A stretch of 64,000 nucleotides of DNA. Source: Rhynchopus sp. YZ270_cl-10. Taxonomy: Eukaryota; Euglenozoa; Diplonemea; Diplonemida; Diplonemidae. Position 1 is the stretch's first letter. Each line of letters opens with the position of its first letter. Location of the stretch: contig OZ037833.1 of NCBI GenBank assembly GCA_964035575.1, positions 2,232,001 through 2,296,000 on the forward strand, given 5' to 3'. A model generated the notes under the pieces. It saw only the letters and a program-made list of their open reading frames with translations. It was not told where the DNA came from and ran no database searches. Of the stretch, positions 25,601 to 36,808 are shown piece by piece. The translations under genes were made by a program, and so were the position numbers.

Positions 25601-28600
25601 GCTCTGCCGGGGTCAGGCACGCAAGCGACGGGTGCCTGTCGCATGCCTCGTGGAACACCGACACCAGGCCCGCCGTGTCCGCAGACCACTGCCCCACCAG
25701 CGTGCGCAGCATCTGGTTCACCACACCACCCTCGTTGTGACGGAAGCTGATCTTGCGCGACCGGAACTCAATGTGTCCCTCCCCAAAGAGCACACACGTC
25801 GTGTTGAAGGCACGCAGCACCTCACGCGCCTGCACACGGAACGTGTCCAGCGCCTCATCCAGGTTCCACTGCAGCGTTGCACGGTACACAATGTCCTGGT
25901 ACTCAGGTCCAGACTTCGTCACACCGCCAAACTCGCACGTCAGCGACGGCACCCCTGTCGGCGGGAGCTCAATCACCACAAGCGAGGGCTCCTGGTTCAC
26001 GTTCATCGCCTCGGGCTCCACGTCATCGTTCTCAGCAGGGGGAAGCCCTGCTGCCGCCCTGCAGTGCGAAATCAGCCTGTCCGTCGCTCCGTTCTGCTCC
26101 TTGATCATCTTCTCAAGACCGTCAACCTGCTCTGCAGTGTTGATGCGCTCCAGGTTCGCCTGGATCTGGCGCACGTTCACATCGTTTGCAAAGTTCCGGC
26201 TCAGCAGGTCCCAGAACCCGTCTGGGCTTTGCGCCCCTGTTGTGGTTCTGTTGTTGATCGGGGCACGCAGTGACGCAGCACTTGCCACATCCGCAATCGT
26301 CACCTTCGCCTTCAGACCCTGGTCCTCCCACTCCTGCTGCAGCTCCCGCGTCCGCTCCGCAAAGTTGTCCATGTGCAGCTTCGACGCAGACACAAACGGG
26401 TTGATGAACGTCACGCAGTTCAGGAAGGTCTGGAACGACGCGTGCTGCAGGTCGCGTGCGTTCGTCAGCACGTTCGCAAGACCTTCGTCCTGGGCGTGCG
26501 GGTGGTCTCTGGTGAACTCAACAATCTTCTCGCACTTCAGCATCGTGGCAATCACCTCCAGCACCTCGTGCTTGCAGCCCCCAGACACCTCACGGATCTC
26601 GTTGCACTTCCCCAGCGCGTCGGACAGGGGGGTGTTGTTCAGGTCGCTCTCCAGCAGCAGCTCGCGCTCCCGCTTGTTGAAGAAGTCCGGCTGCAGGCGC
26701 AGGTCCTTCGGGCACTCATCACTAGCCAGCGTGCGGAACGACTTCAGGCCGTCAATCATGAACCGCAGGGGGAGTGCCCCGTCCACCAAGGCATCCGCCA
26801 CCTCGCGCGACACACCGAGCTTCGTCAGCAGGTCCACCTCCTGCTTCTTCCGCTCCCCCTGCAGGCGTCCCTCCTTCGGGTCCATGAAGGCCGTTGCCTC
26901 CCCCACAGTCGTGCGCAGGGTGAACTTGCGCAGGTTCTTCTTCAGCTGCTCAAAGATGCGCGGCATGTCCCCCAGCGTCACAACCTTCCCCTTCTCCGAC
27001 GAGTGCCGGAAGTGTGCACGCAGCAGCGGCGACAGCACCGCATCCTGGATCTCCCACGCAGGCCCCAGCGTCCGCTTCCCCTCCTCGACAGTCGACTCCA
27101 GGTCGCACAGGTCCACAAGGTCGCTCTCACGGATCTTCTGCTCCATGTCCTGCATCCGGCGCGAGTCCTCACGCACACCCCACTGCTCCATCAGCTCACG
27201 GCACAGGTGCTGCGTTGTTTCCAGGTCCTTCTTCGGGTTCCGGAAGCTCTCCTCCTTCAGGTCGGCCGGGGTCTTCAGGTTGTTGTCGTTGTAGATCGCA
27301 CGGTAGTTCCGCATCATCATGAAGGAACGCGCAGAGATCTTTCTGTTGTTCAGGTTGCTCTGCAGCAGGTTGTTCTCACGCGACACACTGTCGATGAACG
27401 TCCCAAGGGTCGCGTAGTTCCCCTTCAGCTGCTTCAACTTCACCAGCGACACTGGCACGCTGTTCCAGCGCACAGGACGCTGTGTGCTGTACGCCTTGAG
27501 CAGAATCTTCGCAGCGTGCATGCGCAGGTCACGCAGGTCCGCCAGACTCTTCCCGGGCTGCACAGCCAGCACCCAGTTGTCCAGGGTCGGCAGCAGCTTC
27601 TCTGTCGATGTCTTCTTCACAATCTGCTTGCAGCACGCCTCCCACAAACGCAGGATCGGTCCGTAGAACGGGTCGTCCTGCCCCACCTGCAGGCTTGGGA
27701 AGATTGTGCGGATTGTTGTGCATGCGTCCGCCTCCTTGTGCAGCGACTCGCACGCCCACGCAGAGATGCGCTCCGCCAGCTGTGGGAAGGTCCCCTTGTT
27801 CGACTGCTCACCCCACTCGCACACCGGGCGTTCGGCAGGCGGCGCCGTCAGCTCAAACCTGCACTGCGTCCAGCGGTGTGTCGTGTCCTTCATGTAGCGT
27901 CCTGTGTAGCCGCTTCCCGTCCGCCGCAGCTCGACAGTGTACAGCTGTTCGCGGGAGTGCTCCTCCTCCACACCCTGGGTTGTCTCCACGTACACACTGT
28001 CCTGCACCAGGACAAAACGCAGCCCGTCGTCCTCGTACTTGATTTCACGCAGTGTGCAGCTGTGCAGGTGCGGCGAGTTCAGGCGCACGTGGTGTCCGCT
28101 GATCGTGAACGCGTCGGGGTGCGTCTTCCCATGCAGACCGTTCACCCACGTCCAGGTCCCGTCAAAGTCGTGGCACGACACCTTGTTCAGCGACTGCAGC
28201 ACCGACAGCGGGTCCCGCCCCTTGTTCGTCTCGCCCTTGGCCACCGCCTCCAGCGCCCCCGCCACAGCCACAGGGTACCGGTTCAGCAGGTGGCCTGCCT
28301 CCATCGCCAGACCAATCACCGCAATCAGGTTGATACAGGGCGCGTGCTCTGCCTGCGACACAAGCCAGCCAGTCTCCCCAAAGATCTTCGACTTCGGCTC
28401 CATCGACTCCAACACGTGCAGCAGTGTCGCAGGGTGGCAGCGGCGCACCCCCACACGCGCGATGTACGTCTGCAGCTGCTCCTGCAGCCCCTCCAGATCC
28501 TTGTAGGCCTTCTGCAGGTGCTCCTTCAGGCGCTCGGCCGAGTCCGTCGGGTTCTGCAGCACCTCGCGCAGTGCACGTGCAGCAAACACAACAACACGCT

Positions 28601-30032
28601 CCTCCGACACCTCGTCCTTTGCCAGCAGGTAGTTCGGCGGCCCGTACAGCTCGTATGCCACCGGCCCGCCACGCGCCTCCTTCACGTACACACTCATGCG
28701 TGCAGTGCGCTCACGGTGCATGAACCCACGTGACTTCATCAGGAAGAGCAGCACCTTCCCCTGGAACTCACAGTAGTAATCTGCAACCACAGCCTGTGCA
28801 TACGTGCGCTGTTGCGGCACCTGCTGCACGGTTGCCACGATCGGCTTGGTGTGCCCAGGAAGCATCAACTCCAGGTGGTACGATGCCGACCGCATCGGAC
28901 CACGGCCTCCCATCCCGCCACCCATGCCCATCGGAAACCCGTCGTCGAACATGTCGTCGTCGTCGCCTCCCATCAGGTTGCCCAGCATCGCCATCGGTCC
29001 GCCACGACCCCCTCTTCCACCACCAGGGCCGCCGCCTCCTAGAGCACGTGTCGCACTGGGGTCGGGCTTGAACTTGAAGATCGTGCAGTCCTCACCCTCC
29101 CTCAACTTCCCCTTGGACTCCCACCGTCCCACAATGTCGTCGCCACCCTCCATGTCATGTTCAAAGCGGAGGCGGTGACGGCCACCCTCACGCCGCCCGG
29201 ACTGGTTCTTCGACAGCTCAACCAGGTCGTCCCGCTTCAGCAGGGACCAGACGTCCTTCGCCGACACACCCTCAGCTGCGTGTCGCAGGAAGAAGTCGCG
29301 TTCGTCCTTCTCCAGGATGCTCAGCAGCGGGTGCTCCTTGTTTGCCTGTCCAAGCACAAGCTCTGCCACACGCTTCTTGTCCGCAGGTGCCGTCAGGGCC
29401 TCGCGCAGGATGCGTGGCCACAGCGGCCCAGGCTTGTCGTGGCCCTTCATGTAGAAACGCATCTCCTGCATGTATCTGTAGGCAGCCGTCCCCTCCTTCC
29501 CGTACGGAAGGTGCGACCCAAACTTGTTCACAGACTCGGCAACGTAGGAGCACACCGTGTTCCACCTGGGGTTTGCTGTCTCGCTGTGGTCCATGCGGTA
29601 CCCTTCCAACTCCCTGAAGTCAGGGCGCTTCGAGCTGTCTGCATGGCGCAGCGACGTGTCCACCACCTGCTTCACAAGTGATTGCACATGGTCCCCCGCA
29701 AGGTCGTATGCAGCCTTCCCCTCAGACTGCTGCGGCACCTTTGCGTGCGACTTGTACACCTCCAGCAGTGCAACCAGGGTCGCCATGTTCACAAGCAGCC
29801 CTGCAGACAGCCGGTCAGCGCCGTACTGCTTCGCGTGGTCGCGGATGATCTTCGCCGCCCTCTCCAGCGTGCGCACATCCTCCAGGTACAGACCATAGTC
29901 TGCGTACGTGGTGATCAGGAAAATCATGTTGTCACGCAGGCCTTCGTTCGACGCATCGGCACGCGAACACACATTCTTCGTTACCTCTGTCCATTGGGCT
30001 AGGAAATCAGCGTCGCTAACAGGAAGCGCCAT
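10643..30032 (-). CDS. RNF213-like (mysterin-type) giant AAA+ protein, complete, five exons
   Basis: Exons: 30032-13074, 12956-12801, 12686-12606, 12408-11071, 10906-10643; the four introns (117, 114, 197, 164 bp) have GT-AG ends and keep phase 0, giving about 6265 residues. The first exon alone is 16,959 bp. Start chosen at the first real ATG (30032, MALPVSDADF); the frame is open further upstream only through a GTG. Two active-looking AAA modules: Walker A GPSGTGKS (about 2978) with Walker B MIMIDEMN (about 3300), and GAPGTSKT (about 3600) with LLFVDEAG (about 3674), followed by TNATLDPAIGNR and SPFLNRLEKF, which match the RNF213 core. N-terminal to these are a Gly-rich stretch, two SPRY-like domains (about 1815-1915, 1975-2090) and W/Y-rich modules. 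Exon 4 has a PDZ-like domain (about 6010-6090); exon 5 is coiled coil. I see no RING or RZ zinc finger, so ubiquitin-ligase activity is doubtful. Confidence 0.82.
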
Positions 30033-30235
30033 CTTTACAACTTCGTGGCGTACGCTGGCTTGCACAGGGGTCTCGGAGAATATAAACTAAAAAAGCAGGC
30101 TCAGGAAGAGGATCAGAGTGGGAACGCCCACTTCGACCGTGTGTCTTGTCTGGCAGGTGTGAGTGTTGTGGGTTTGGGGGGTGTGCGTCGAATGGGGTGG
30201 GATGGGGGGACATGGATAGGGCACAGGGAGAGAAA
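22031..30235. repeat. Right arm of the 8.2-kb direct duplication
   Basis: Partner of 1-8205, same orientation. It covers the 5' part of the complete RNF213-like gene plus 203 bp upstream. The true duplicated unit probably extends further left in both copies; only the part visible in both can be compared. Confidence 0.9.
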
Positions 30236-30351
30236 TGGTGGGGGTCTCAAAAGGGAGATCAGCAAGAAGACACCACAGCTGTCCTACTCACCATACAACT
30301 CTCAGGCAACCACCTGAACACCCCAACCCAACAACCACCCTTCTCCCCAAA
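30033..30351. other. Spacer between the giant gene and the J-domain gene
   Basis: The first 203 bp are the upstream region shared with the left copy. The remaining 116 bp are unique and run to the stop codon of the J-domain gene. The duplication break at 30235/30236 lies here. Confidence 0.7.
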
Positions 30352-31116
30352 CTACTGGTAACCACCCTGTGGTCTGTTCGAGCTTTTCTTCCTCCAGGAG
30401 TTGAAGGTCATTTCATAGATGAACCAGACTGCCAAGGTGCCCAGCACCATGGACAATACTGCTGAGACCAACTGTAGCTTTGGCGACTGCATCGCAGACT
30501 CTTCGCGAAGCTCTTGCCGATACTGCGCACGTTTGAGGCGCATCCCTTTTTGATACGATGTCTCTGTCCTTTGCTTGCCTCTTGAGGGGTAACGTTCACT
30601 ATAGGAATCCTGCTGGTGCTCCACACCACTCTCCACAGGACCGCCGGACTCCTCCGACAGACTCTCGAGGATATGAAAGCGATCTGTGAGCGCTGCCTGC
30701 ACAGCAGTGATTTCTTTGAATTTAGCAGCGTCGCCTCCTACGTCGGGGTGCGACGTTTTGACGAGCTCTCTGTACCGTGTCTTGACATCCTTGAGTGTGC
30801 AGGAGGTGTCTAGGTCGAATGCTGTGAAGGCCACCTCCTCTGTCTTGAGGCCCCACTTCTGCAGCCACTTCGCGCGCTCTGTGCTCTGCCAGCGGTGTTG
30901 CGGGGACGTAGCGAAGTGTGCGCTCTCTATAGGTTCGTCAGCCTGGTTCGTGTCCTCGCCGTAGTGCACGCGACGTCGGTGCATCTCCTCCGCAATGCGT
31001 TGGTTCTGCTGTGACACTTCCTCTCGATACTGTGAATACGGATCAGCACCTTCATTATGGCGTTGATGCATGTGACGCCTAAGAGCACCCACCGAAAACT
31101 GAATATTTCGCCTCAT
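30352..31116 (-). CDS. J-domain (DnaJ-like) protein with C-terminal membrane anchor
   Basis: A single-exon gene of 254 residues starting at an ATG. A J-domain sits at about residues 95-140, with FDLDTSCTLKDVKTRYREL leading to the HPD motif (SHPDVGG) that stimulates Hsp70 ATPase. Near the C terminus (about 222-243) is one hydrophobic segment, LVSAVLSMVLGTLAVWFIYE, followed by a short basic tail. The N terminus (MRRNIQFSVGALRRHM) is basic and could be an organelle-targeting presequence. No Gly/Phe region or zinc finger is present, so it is a type III (class C) J-protein, probably recruiting an Hsp70 to a membrane, perhaps mitochondrial. A possible acceptor (CTGTCCAG) lies 19 bases before the ATG. 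It is absent beside the left copy of the giant gene, marking the limit of the duplication. Confidence 0.8.
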   Translation of the reverse strand: MRRNIQFSVGALRRHMHQRHNEGADPYSQYREEVSQQNQRIAEEMHRRRVHYGEDTNQADEPIESAHFATSPQHRWQSTERAKWLQKWGLKTEEVAFTAFDLDTSCTLKDVKTRYRELVKTSHPDVGGDAAKFKEITAVQAALTDRFHILESLSEESGGPVESGVEHQQDSYSERYPSRGKQRTETSYQKGMRLKRAQYRQELREESAMQSPKLQLVSAVLSMVLGTLAVWFIYEMTFNSWRKKSSNRPQGGYQ

Positions 31117-32097
31117 GTCTCCTCAAGATGTCTGGACAGTGAAAGGTACGCAGTCAAAAAAGGGCAAAAACTGAAATGAGGAAATGAGACGTGAGGAAAA
31201 GGTAGTGCTGGGGTCATGTCTTTTTCTCATGTGCTGGAACGTTGTCTTTGTTTGTGTTTTTTTTTTTGTTTTTGTTTTGCCTTTCTTCTCTTTTTTCTTT
31301 TTTTTTTTTTTTGTTGTACCGTTTTCCTTTTTTTTTCTTTTGAACATTTTTGACAGTTTTCGCTTTCTCAGGTTTTCCAATCTCAGCAGCAGAGTCATAA
31401 GATCCGCGTGGGTATCGCCGAGAAATGGTAGCCTCCTTCAGAGATGTAAAAATAAGTTAACTTGAAATACAAAGCCCTCTCGTGACAGTGTATCTAAATA
31501 ATCCTGATTTTTTTACGTTTAATTTTTTACACTCTTTTAAAAAAAAGTGTAAAATTGAAAAAAAAAAATAACATGTACCTCTCTCGTGCACTCAAAAAAT
31601 TGATAAAAAGGGTGCTCAAAATGGCGAGCACCTTCCTTGAACGGACACTACCGAACCGACAAAGTGATCCTTATGAACCCATAAAGGTGGATGATCTCTG
31701 TAGCCGAAAGACTGACACCGAGAGGGTACAGTCACAGACATGGTCACCTCCTGGAGCAGAGAGAACTGTCAATTGCTACACAGGTGCGTGCTGAGAAAAC
31801 TGAGCATCAGTTTGAGGGGATAAGGGTAATAGGGGGTACGATCACCGGGGGGAAGAGGGGGGAACTGTTGCAAACAAATTTGCATTGACTATTTTATAAA
31901 AAAAACCCCCTACCTGACTCCCCCGAGACAACGATGCAATCCTTTTTAAAAAAAAAAGGGTGCTGTTTTTGCTTTTGTGCATTTTTTATTACTCTAATTC
32001 CATTTTAAACTCCATCGTGAGAATCGGTGAAAAGATGATCCAAAGAGACCGGATGAACATCTACTACCGTATATTTTTTCCCCATTATTTTCCTTTA
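31117..32097. other. AT-rich spacer upstream of the J-domain gene
   Basis: Long T and A tracts, no convincing gene. Contains one copy of the AAGCCCTCTCGTG repeat family (31455-31494). An open frame at 31555-31794 (79 codons, Lys-rich) has no recognisable feature and is left out. Confidence 0.6.
31455..31494 (+). repeat. Short dispersed repeat, AAGCCCTCTCGTG family, copy 1
   Basis: Core AATACAAAGCCCTCTCGTG followed by ACAGTGTA. Five copies, all on the plus strand, are at 31455, 40564, 41559, 43171 and 50191, each beside A tracts. Confidence 0.6.
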
Positions 32098-33927
32098 TCA
32101 GAACCTTTTGCCACCCTTTCCACCTTTGGACGAGCTGCGCTTGCCTCCCTTGTCTCCCTTGCCCTTACCGCCTCCCTTACCTTTGCCTCCCTTGGGGGGG
32201 CCACGGCTTCCGGAGCGACCTCTGGACGCTGAGCGGGATCTGTTCCTGATCGGGCCGCTTCTCATTCCTGCACTGGCCATTCTGCGTGCCCAATCCGGAA
32301 CCTGGCAGTGTCGCGTGTGGGGTGGGAAAGTGTAGAGGGTGGGAACATACCTTACGCTGCGAGTCGTCAAGAACTCTGACAATTCCAGTCAGAGCCGGAG
32401 TAGGTTTCTTGAGGAACAGATGGAAGGTACCTGCCTTGCCGCAACGTGCAGTGCGTCCAGCTCTGTTGTTGGCGATGTTTTTGTGTGGGAGGATGAGGTT
32501 CAAAAAAAAAGAAGGAAAAAGAAGGAAAAAAAAGGGGGTGTCAGAAAGACATACCTGTGCAAGAAGTCATCTTCGTTGTTGGGTGCGCCAACACTGATAA
32601 CATCCGTCACACCCTGCACATCAATGCCACGCTGTGCCACATCCGTTGCGATCAGGATGTGCACCTTGTTGTCTCTGTATTTTTCGAGCGCTCTTTCGCG
32701 GGAGCACTGTGTCATGTCTCCGTGCAGGCAGACGGCGTCGTTTTTGAACTCACGCGACCATTCGGAGGCTTCGGCCTTTGTGGGGACGAAGATGAGGACT
32801 TTGTCACGTTTGTCGATGCTTCTGACGAGGGAGGAGACTTCGTCCTGGATGTACTGGTTTCTGTCGATTTCAATGAGCTTGACCTCAAGGTTGTCTGGGA
32901 GCGTCCTGTCGAGGCCCTGCTTCACAACGACGTAGCCGTCCTTCAGGTAGCCTTCTGCGTAGGGGATCTCGCCCTCATCGAAGGTGGCGGAGTACATCAT
33001 TGTCTGGCGATCGCGCGGCATGCCCGACTCCTTCACAATAGCGTCCATCTCCTTGTCAAAGCCCATCTCCAGCAGCCTGTCCGCCTCGTCCATCACAAGG
33101 AACTGCACACTCTGCAGACCAATGATATCCTGACTAATCAGGTCATTCAAACGCCCAGGGCACCCCACCACAATGTCCACCCCCACAGAGAGACCACGCG
33201 ATTTGCACTGGTTTTCCAGCTCCCCAAACTGTGCGTTCCTCCTCACTCCTCCATAAGCACCACAGGTACGCAGTCCCGCCTCGTCAAAGACAATCCACGC
33301 GTGCTCGATGATCTGCAGTGCAAGCTCACGTGTCGGTGTGATCACAATCGCAGAGGGCTTCATCCACACAGACGCACCCCCGGACTTGGTCGACCGCATC
33401 AAAGACGCGCCCATGACAAGCAGGAAGCACAGTGTCTTGCCACTCCCGGTCTGCGCGACGGTGAGAATATCATCCCCCCTGAGGCCGACAGGGATGGACA
33501 GGGACTGGATGGGTGTGGGGTCTTGGTATCCGGTTTTGGACAGCCCGTCTGCAAGGCTCTGGGGAAGGTCGAGGTCGGTGAAGTGATCTATGCGGTGCTT
33601 GGTGAGCTCCTTCGGTGTGACGGAGAGGTGTGGGTTGCTGGGGGGCACGTAGTGGTTGGAGGAGAGACGTTTGCGCACGTCGTCCACACTCACGTGGTGC
33701 ACGTAGTTCGGGTTCTCGTCATCCGTGATCGGAGTGTACTTCTTCTCAAAGCGATCAACCGAATGGTCACCCTTCCCCCCCTTTCCTCCCTTCACTCCCT
33801 TACCTCCCTTGTTGTCTTTCCCCTTCCCCTTCCCCTTCCCCTTTCCATCTCTTGAAGGAGGAGGACCACGCGAACCTCCTCTAAACTGCTCACCATCCCT
33901 CGTCTCTTCCCTACCACGGAATCCCAT
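32098..33927 (-). CDS. DEAD-box RNA helicase, three exons
   Basis: Exons 33927-32555, 32462-32351 and 32301-32098; introns of 92 and 49 bp with GTATG donors; 562 residues. The start is the ATG of MGFRGREETRD, because the frame upstream is open only through a TTG. All core helicase motifs are present: Q motif (GYQDPTPIQ), I AQTGSGKT (about 156), Ia PTRELALQ, Ib GCPGRLND, II DEAD (about 280), III SAT (about 312), IV LIFVPTKAEA, V TDVAQRGIDV, and VI HRAGRTAR, which is rebuilt only by joining exons 1 and 2. Both ends are low complexity: Gly/Lys repeats at the N terminus and Ser/Arg then Gly/Lys repeats at the C terminus, as in nuclear or RNP-associated members of the DDX5/DDX3-type group. It is expected to remodel RNA duplexes or RNPs using ATP; the exact paralogue cannot be told. 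Confidence 0.92.
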
Positions 33928-34100
33928 TTTTTTTATTTGGTTTTTGGTCCCTGAGTGCAATTTTTGGGGAATGAGATGGGAAGGGAGGAAGGGGGTTTAA
34001 AGATCAAACAGACAGATGAGAATTAATCAGACAAACCGGCGTGTTAGGAGTTTTGTGTAAATCAAAACGAGGGGGGGTTTTTTAGGGGGTTCAGAGCAAT

Positions 34101-35062
34101 TCACAGCAGCACGCACCACAGCGCTGCGGAGAGCGCGCCATAGACCGAGAGCATTGAGTAGGGTGCTGCTGCAGCCTCTTTGATGTTGTACTGCATGGGG
34201 TTGCACTTCCCGCGGAAGGGGCCAAACTGGTCGCTGTCCCAGTCTACCTCTCGGCCCCAGTCGCCATAGGAGGCGTCCGTTGGGCAGTGAAACTGTAACA
34301 ATACATTTAAAAACAGAAAATAAATTTGAAATGAAATTGAAAATCGCACATCATCTTTAAGAATTTACACAGGGTTGGATAATAATGTCATTTTTAAGGG
34401 GGACAACAAAATGTGTGGCTGAAGGGGGGTGATTCGCACTTCTTGCGCCCCCCTCCCATTCAGCCACACCAAAGGGGTAGTTTGTGTGGTAGTTTTCATA
34501 AAATAGACTATACCTCGAGCTCAACAGGGCATTTCCGGACAACTTCGTAGCAAACATCTTTGCAAACCTTTTGTACGTGACCGATGATCTGGCTGTCGGT
34601 GCTGTCACGGCATTTTCTTGGAAACATAACGGAACAGACCCAGGACCGGTATGCGTATTGGCAAGGGGTGCAGTTCATGAAGGGGTAGAAATCGTCGCAG
34701 TTGTAGCGGGAGAGGAGGCGCTCTGCGGCGGCTTGGTACTTTTGTGCTTTGTCGTCGAGGTACTCTACGGTTACGTTGCGGGGTATGAGGGTGGTGTAGT
34801 TGCTGTGGCAGCAGAATAGGCCGTCATACTGCGGCTCGCTCAGGTCCACCTCCTGGTAATCATCCAGATAGTCTATAGGCCGCCCCACATACTCTGTCGA
34901 GGCCTGTACACTGTTCTCTTCACACCAAGGCGTCTCAACCCACTCACTGCTATTGAAATGTCGTCCCGCCTCTGGTGCAGAGCAATACTCACCATACCCT
35001 GCCCGCGCACCAAACACACTATCAACAAATAGACACACACCTACCACCCAAACGCTGTGCAT
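34101..35062 (-). CDS. Secreted or GPI-anchored protein with a Frizzled-type cysteine-rich domain
   Basis: Two exons, 35062-34514 and 34292-34101, joined in phase 0 by a 221-bp GT-AG intron; 246 residues. The N terminus (MHSVWVVGVCLFVDSVFG) is a signal peptide. The body resembles a Frizzled/CRD fold: CCHSNYTTLIPRNVTVEYL, then CDDFYPFMNCTPC, WVCSVMFPRKC, and after the splice KCPVELEFHCP, giving about ten closely spaced cysteines in the usual order. N-glycosylation sites occur (NYT, NVT). The C terminus ends in a hydrophobic run (MLSVYGALSAALWCVLL) without a basic tail, consistent with a GPI-attachment signal. There is no seven-helix region, so this is not a Frizzled receptor but a soluble or membrane-tethered CRD protein whose ligand is unknown. 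A single membrane helix instead of a GPI signal is possible. Confidence 0.72.
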
Positions 35063-35431
35063 TTTTTAGTTATCGGAATAATGTGTGTAACATTACTGAG
35101 AAGGGGGAGAGAGGGTGTAGTTTGTTGGGTAAATTTTAGCTAGAATTTTGAGAGGTAAAAAAAAATACATAGGATTTTCAAACCTCAGGAGAAGTTTTTT
35201 TTTCTTGAATCACTGTAAATAATGAAAACCATTTGGCAGTGGGAGTAAAATAAGAAAAAAAATTGACCTTTTTTATTTCTTTCGAATTTTCTCACAACGA
35301 GAAAGGGGGGAGGGTTTTGTTTGGAGAATGGAGAATGGAGAATGGGGTATTTTAGGGGGGCAACTTTTTTTGCAGCCAAAAATAAAAATAATTTGCCTGG
35401 TACAGTACAAAGTTTCAGGTTTTTTTTTTTT
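35063..35431. other. AT-rich spacer
   Basis: Homopolymer-rich DNA between the Frizzled-CRD gene start and the inverted-repeat element; includes three direct copies of GAGAATG at 35324-35345. No gene seen. Confidence 0.5.
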
Positions 35432-35520
35432 GGGGGTGTTCCGGGGTATGGAATTTTGGGAATTTTCATTTCAATTCACAACTCTTCACAACTTTTCACA
35501 ACTCTTCACAAAAAAGTGCG

Positions 35521-35624
35521 TGTGAAGAGTTGTGAAGAGTTGTGAACAGTTGTGAACAGTTGTGAACAGTTGTGAACAGTTGTGAACAGTTGTGAACAGT
35601 TGTGAACAGTTGTGAACAGTTGTG
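35521..35624. repeat. Decamer array (TGTGAACAGT)n
   Basis: Two units of TGTGAAGAGT followed by eight of TGTGAACAGT and a partial unit. It faces complementary TTCACAACTC units just to its left (35473-35512), so this end can fold into a hairpin. Confidence 0.9.
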
Positions 35625-36229
35625 ACGTGGCGAGGTCTGGGTGGTGCCTGGGCACCCACCTACCCAGGTAGGTACAGGGCACCTTGGCGGACGTTGTTTG
35701 GCAACACAGGCGGTTCTGTGTGCAAAAAGTGCTTAAAACGGTGTGGCTGACCCGACAATTTGGGCCCTTTCGGGCCACGTGTTTTTAGGTGTTTTTTTCA
35801 ACTTTTTAATCGGTTTGCATTTTTGGGATCCGCCCGTGCAGTGGTGGGGTCAATGTTGAAAATTGGACAATTTTATGACCACTTAATTTTTTGGAAAATA
35901 TGAGCCCGGTCATTAATAGGCGGGGCCATTTTCGGATAAAATTGTCCCCAAAATCCGGTTTGGCTTCAACACTAAACGAGGAGCACTCGTCAAGCTCTCG
36001 AAACTATGAGGAGGGCCCTGGAGGCTCTCGACCCAAGGGAGTTGATAGGTCTTGTGGGTGGGCCTTGGGAGCGTTGAAACCTTCTTTCCCCTCTGACAAA
36101 AAACTGGGGACAGCAGCAAGGGATCACCCACTTTTCGAAGTGGGTGTCGTCGTATCTAGTATGGTCTCCCGTATAGACCCCAGCTCAGAGCAAGCAAAAC
36201 AGGTCACCCCCTGGCAAAAATAGCACCAA

Positions 36230-36335
36230 AACTTTTCTGGCGAAGCCAAGGTGCGCAACATTTCGGGTAGACCTGCGGGCTACCACTCGGAATTTTTAGC
36301 TGCGCCGCAGGCGCACGGTACGCTACTTTTTTATG
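36230..36335 (-). repeat. Dispersed repeat with GCGTACCGTG/GGCTTCGCC motifs, copy 1 (inverted)
   Basis: On the minus strand it carries GTAGCGTACCGTGCGCCTGC and, further on, AAATGTTGCGCACC followed by GGCTTCGCCAG. The same pair of blocks, in plus orientation, occurs at about 48815-48940 and 53320-53455. Confidence 0.6.
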
Positions 36336-36670
36336 AGTTGCGAACATGTTGAAAAAAAAAGACAACAAGCGAACTAGCCGCGGACTTCCGTCGTCCTCCT
36401 CGCACAGGGGGTGGGGTGGTACGGCCAACTTGACCCACGGACCCACGCTAGCTAGCCCTGTGCACAGCACACTTGACCTGACCAGTCCTGCAAAAAACCC
36501 TGGAAAAAAAGCCCCCCTTTTTTTTAATCCAATTCACAACTCTTCACAACTGTTCACAACTCTTCACAACATCTGTGTTTTTTTCATCCAAATTTTCATT
36601 TCAATTCACAACTCTTCACAACTTTTCACAACTCTTCACAACTCTTCACATAAAAATGGCAAATACTATG

Positions 36671-36808
36671 TTGTGAAAACTTGTGAAAACTTGTGAAAAC
36701 TTGTGAAAACTTGTGAAAACTTGTGAAAACTTGTGAAAACTTGTGAAAACTTGTGAAAACTTGTGAAAACTTGTGAAAACTTGTGAAAACTTGTGAAAAC
36801 TTGTGAAC
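36671..36808. repeat. Decamer array (TTGTGAAAAC)n
   Basis: Thirteen perfect copies plus a partial one. Preceded by complementary-type TTCACAACTC units (36534-36650), mirroring the other end of the element. Confidence 0.92.

Noticed and set aside
30033-30065. N-terminal extension of the giant protein (11 residues before MALP)
   Set aside because: It would need a GTG start; the first ATG in frame is at 30032.
31690-31712. U6 snRNA suggested by ACAGAGATCATC on the minus strand
   Set aside because: Only the short ACAGAGA core matches; the flanking U6 regions and the 3' stem are missing.
31555-31794. 79-codon plus-strand frame starting MKKKNNMYLSRALKK
   Set aside because: Begins in an A tract, no domain or splice context, opposite to all other genes.
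35891-36223. 110-codon frame inside the 35.4-36.8 kb element
   Set aside because: No transposase motif; composition like the surrounding element and shorter overlapping frames exist on the other strand.
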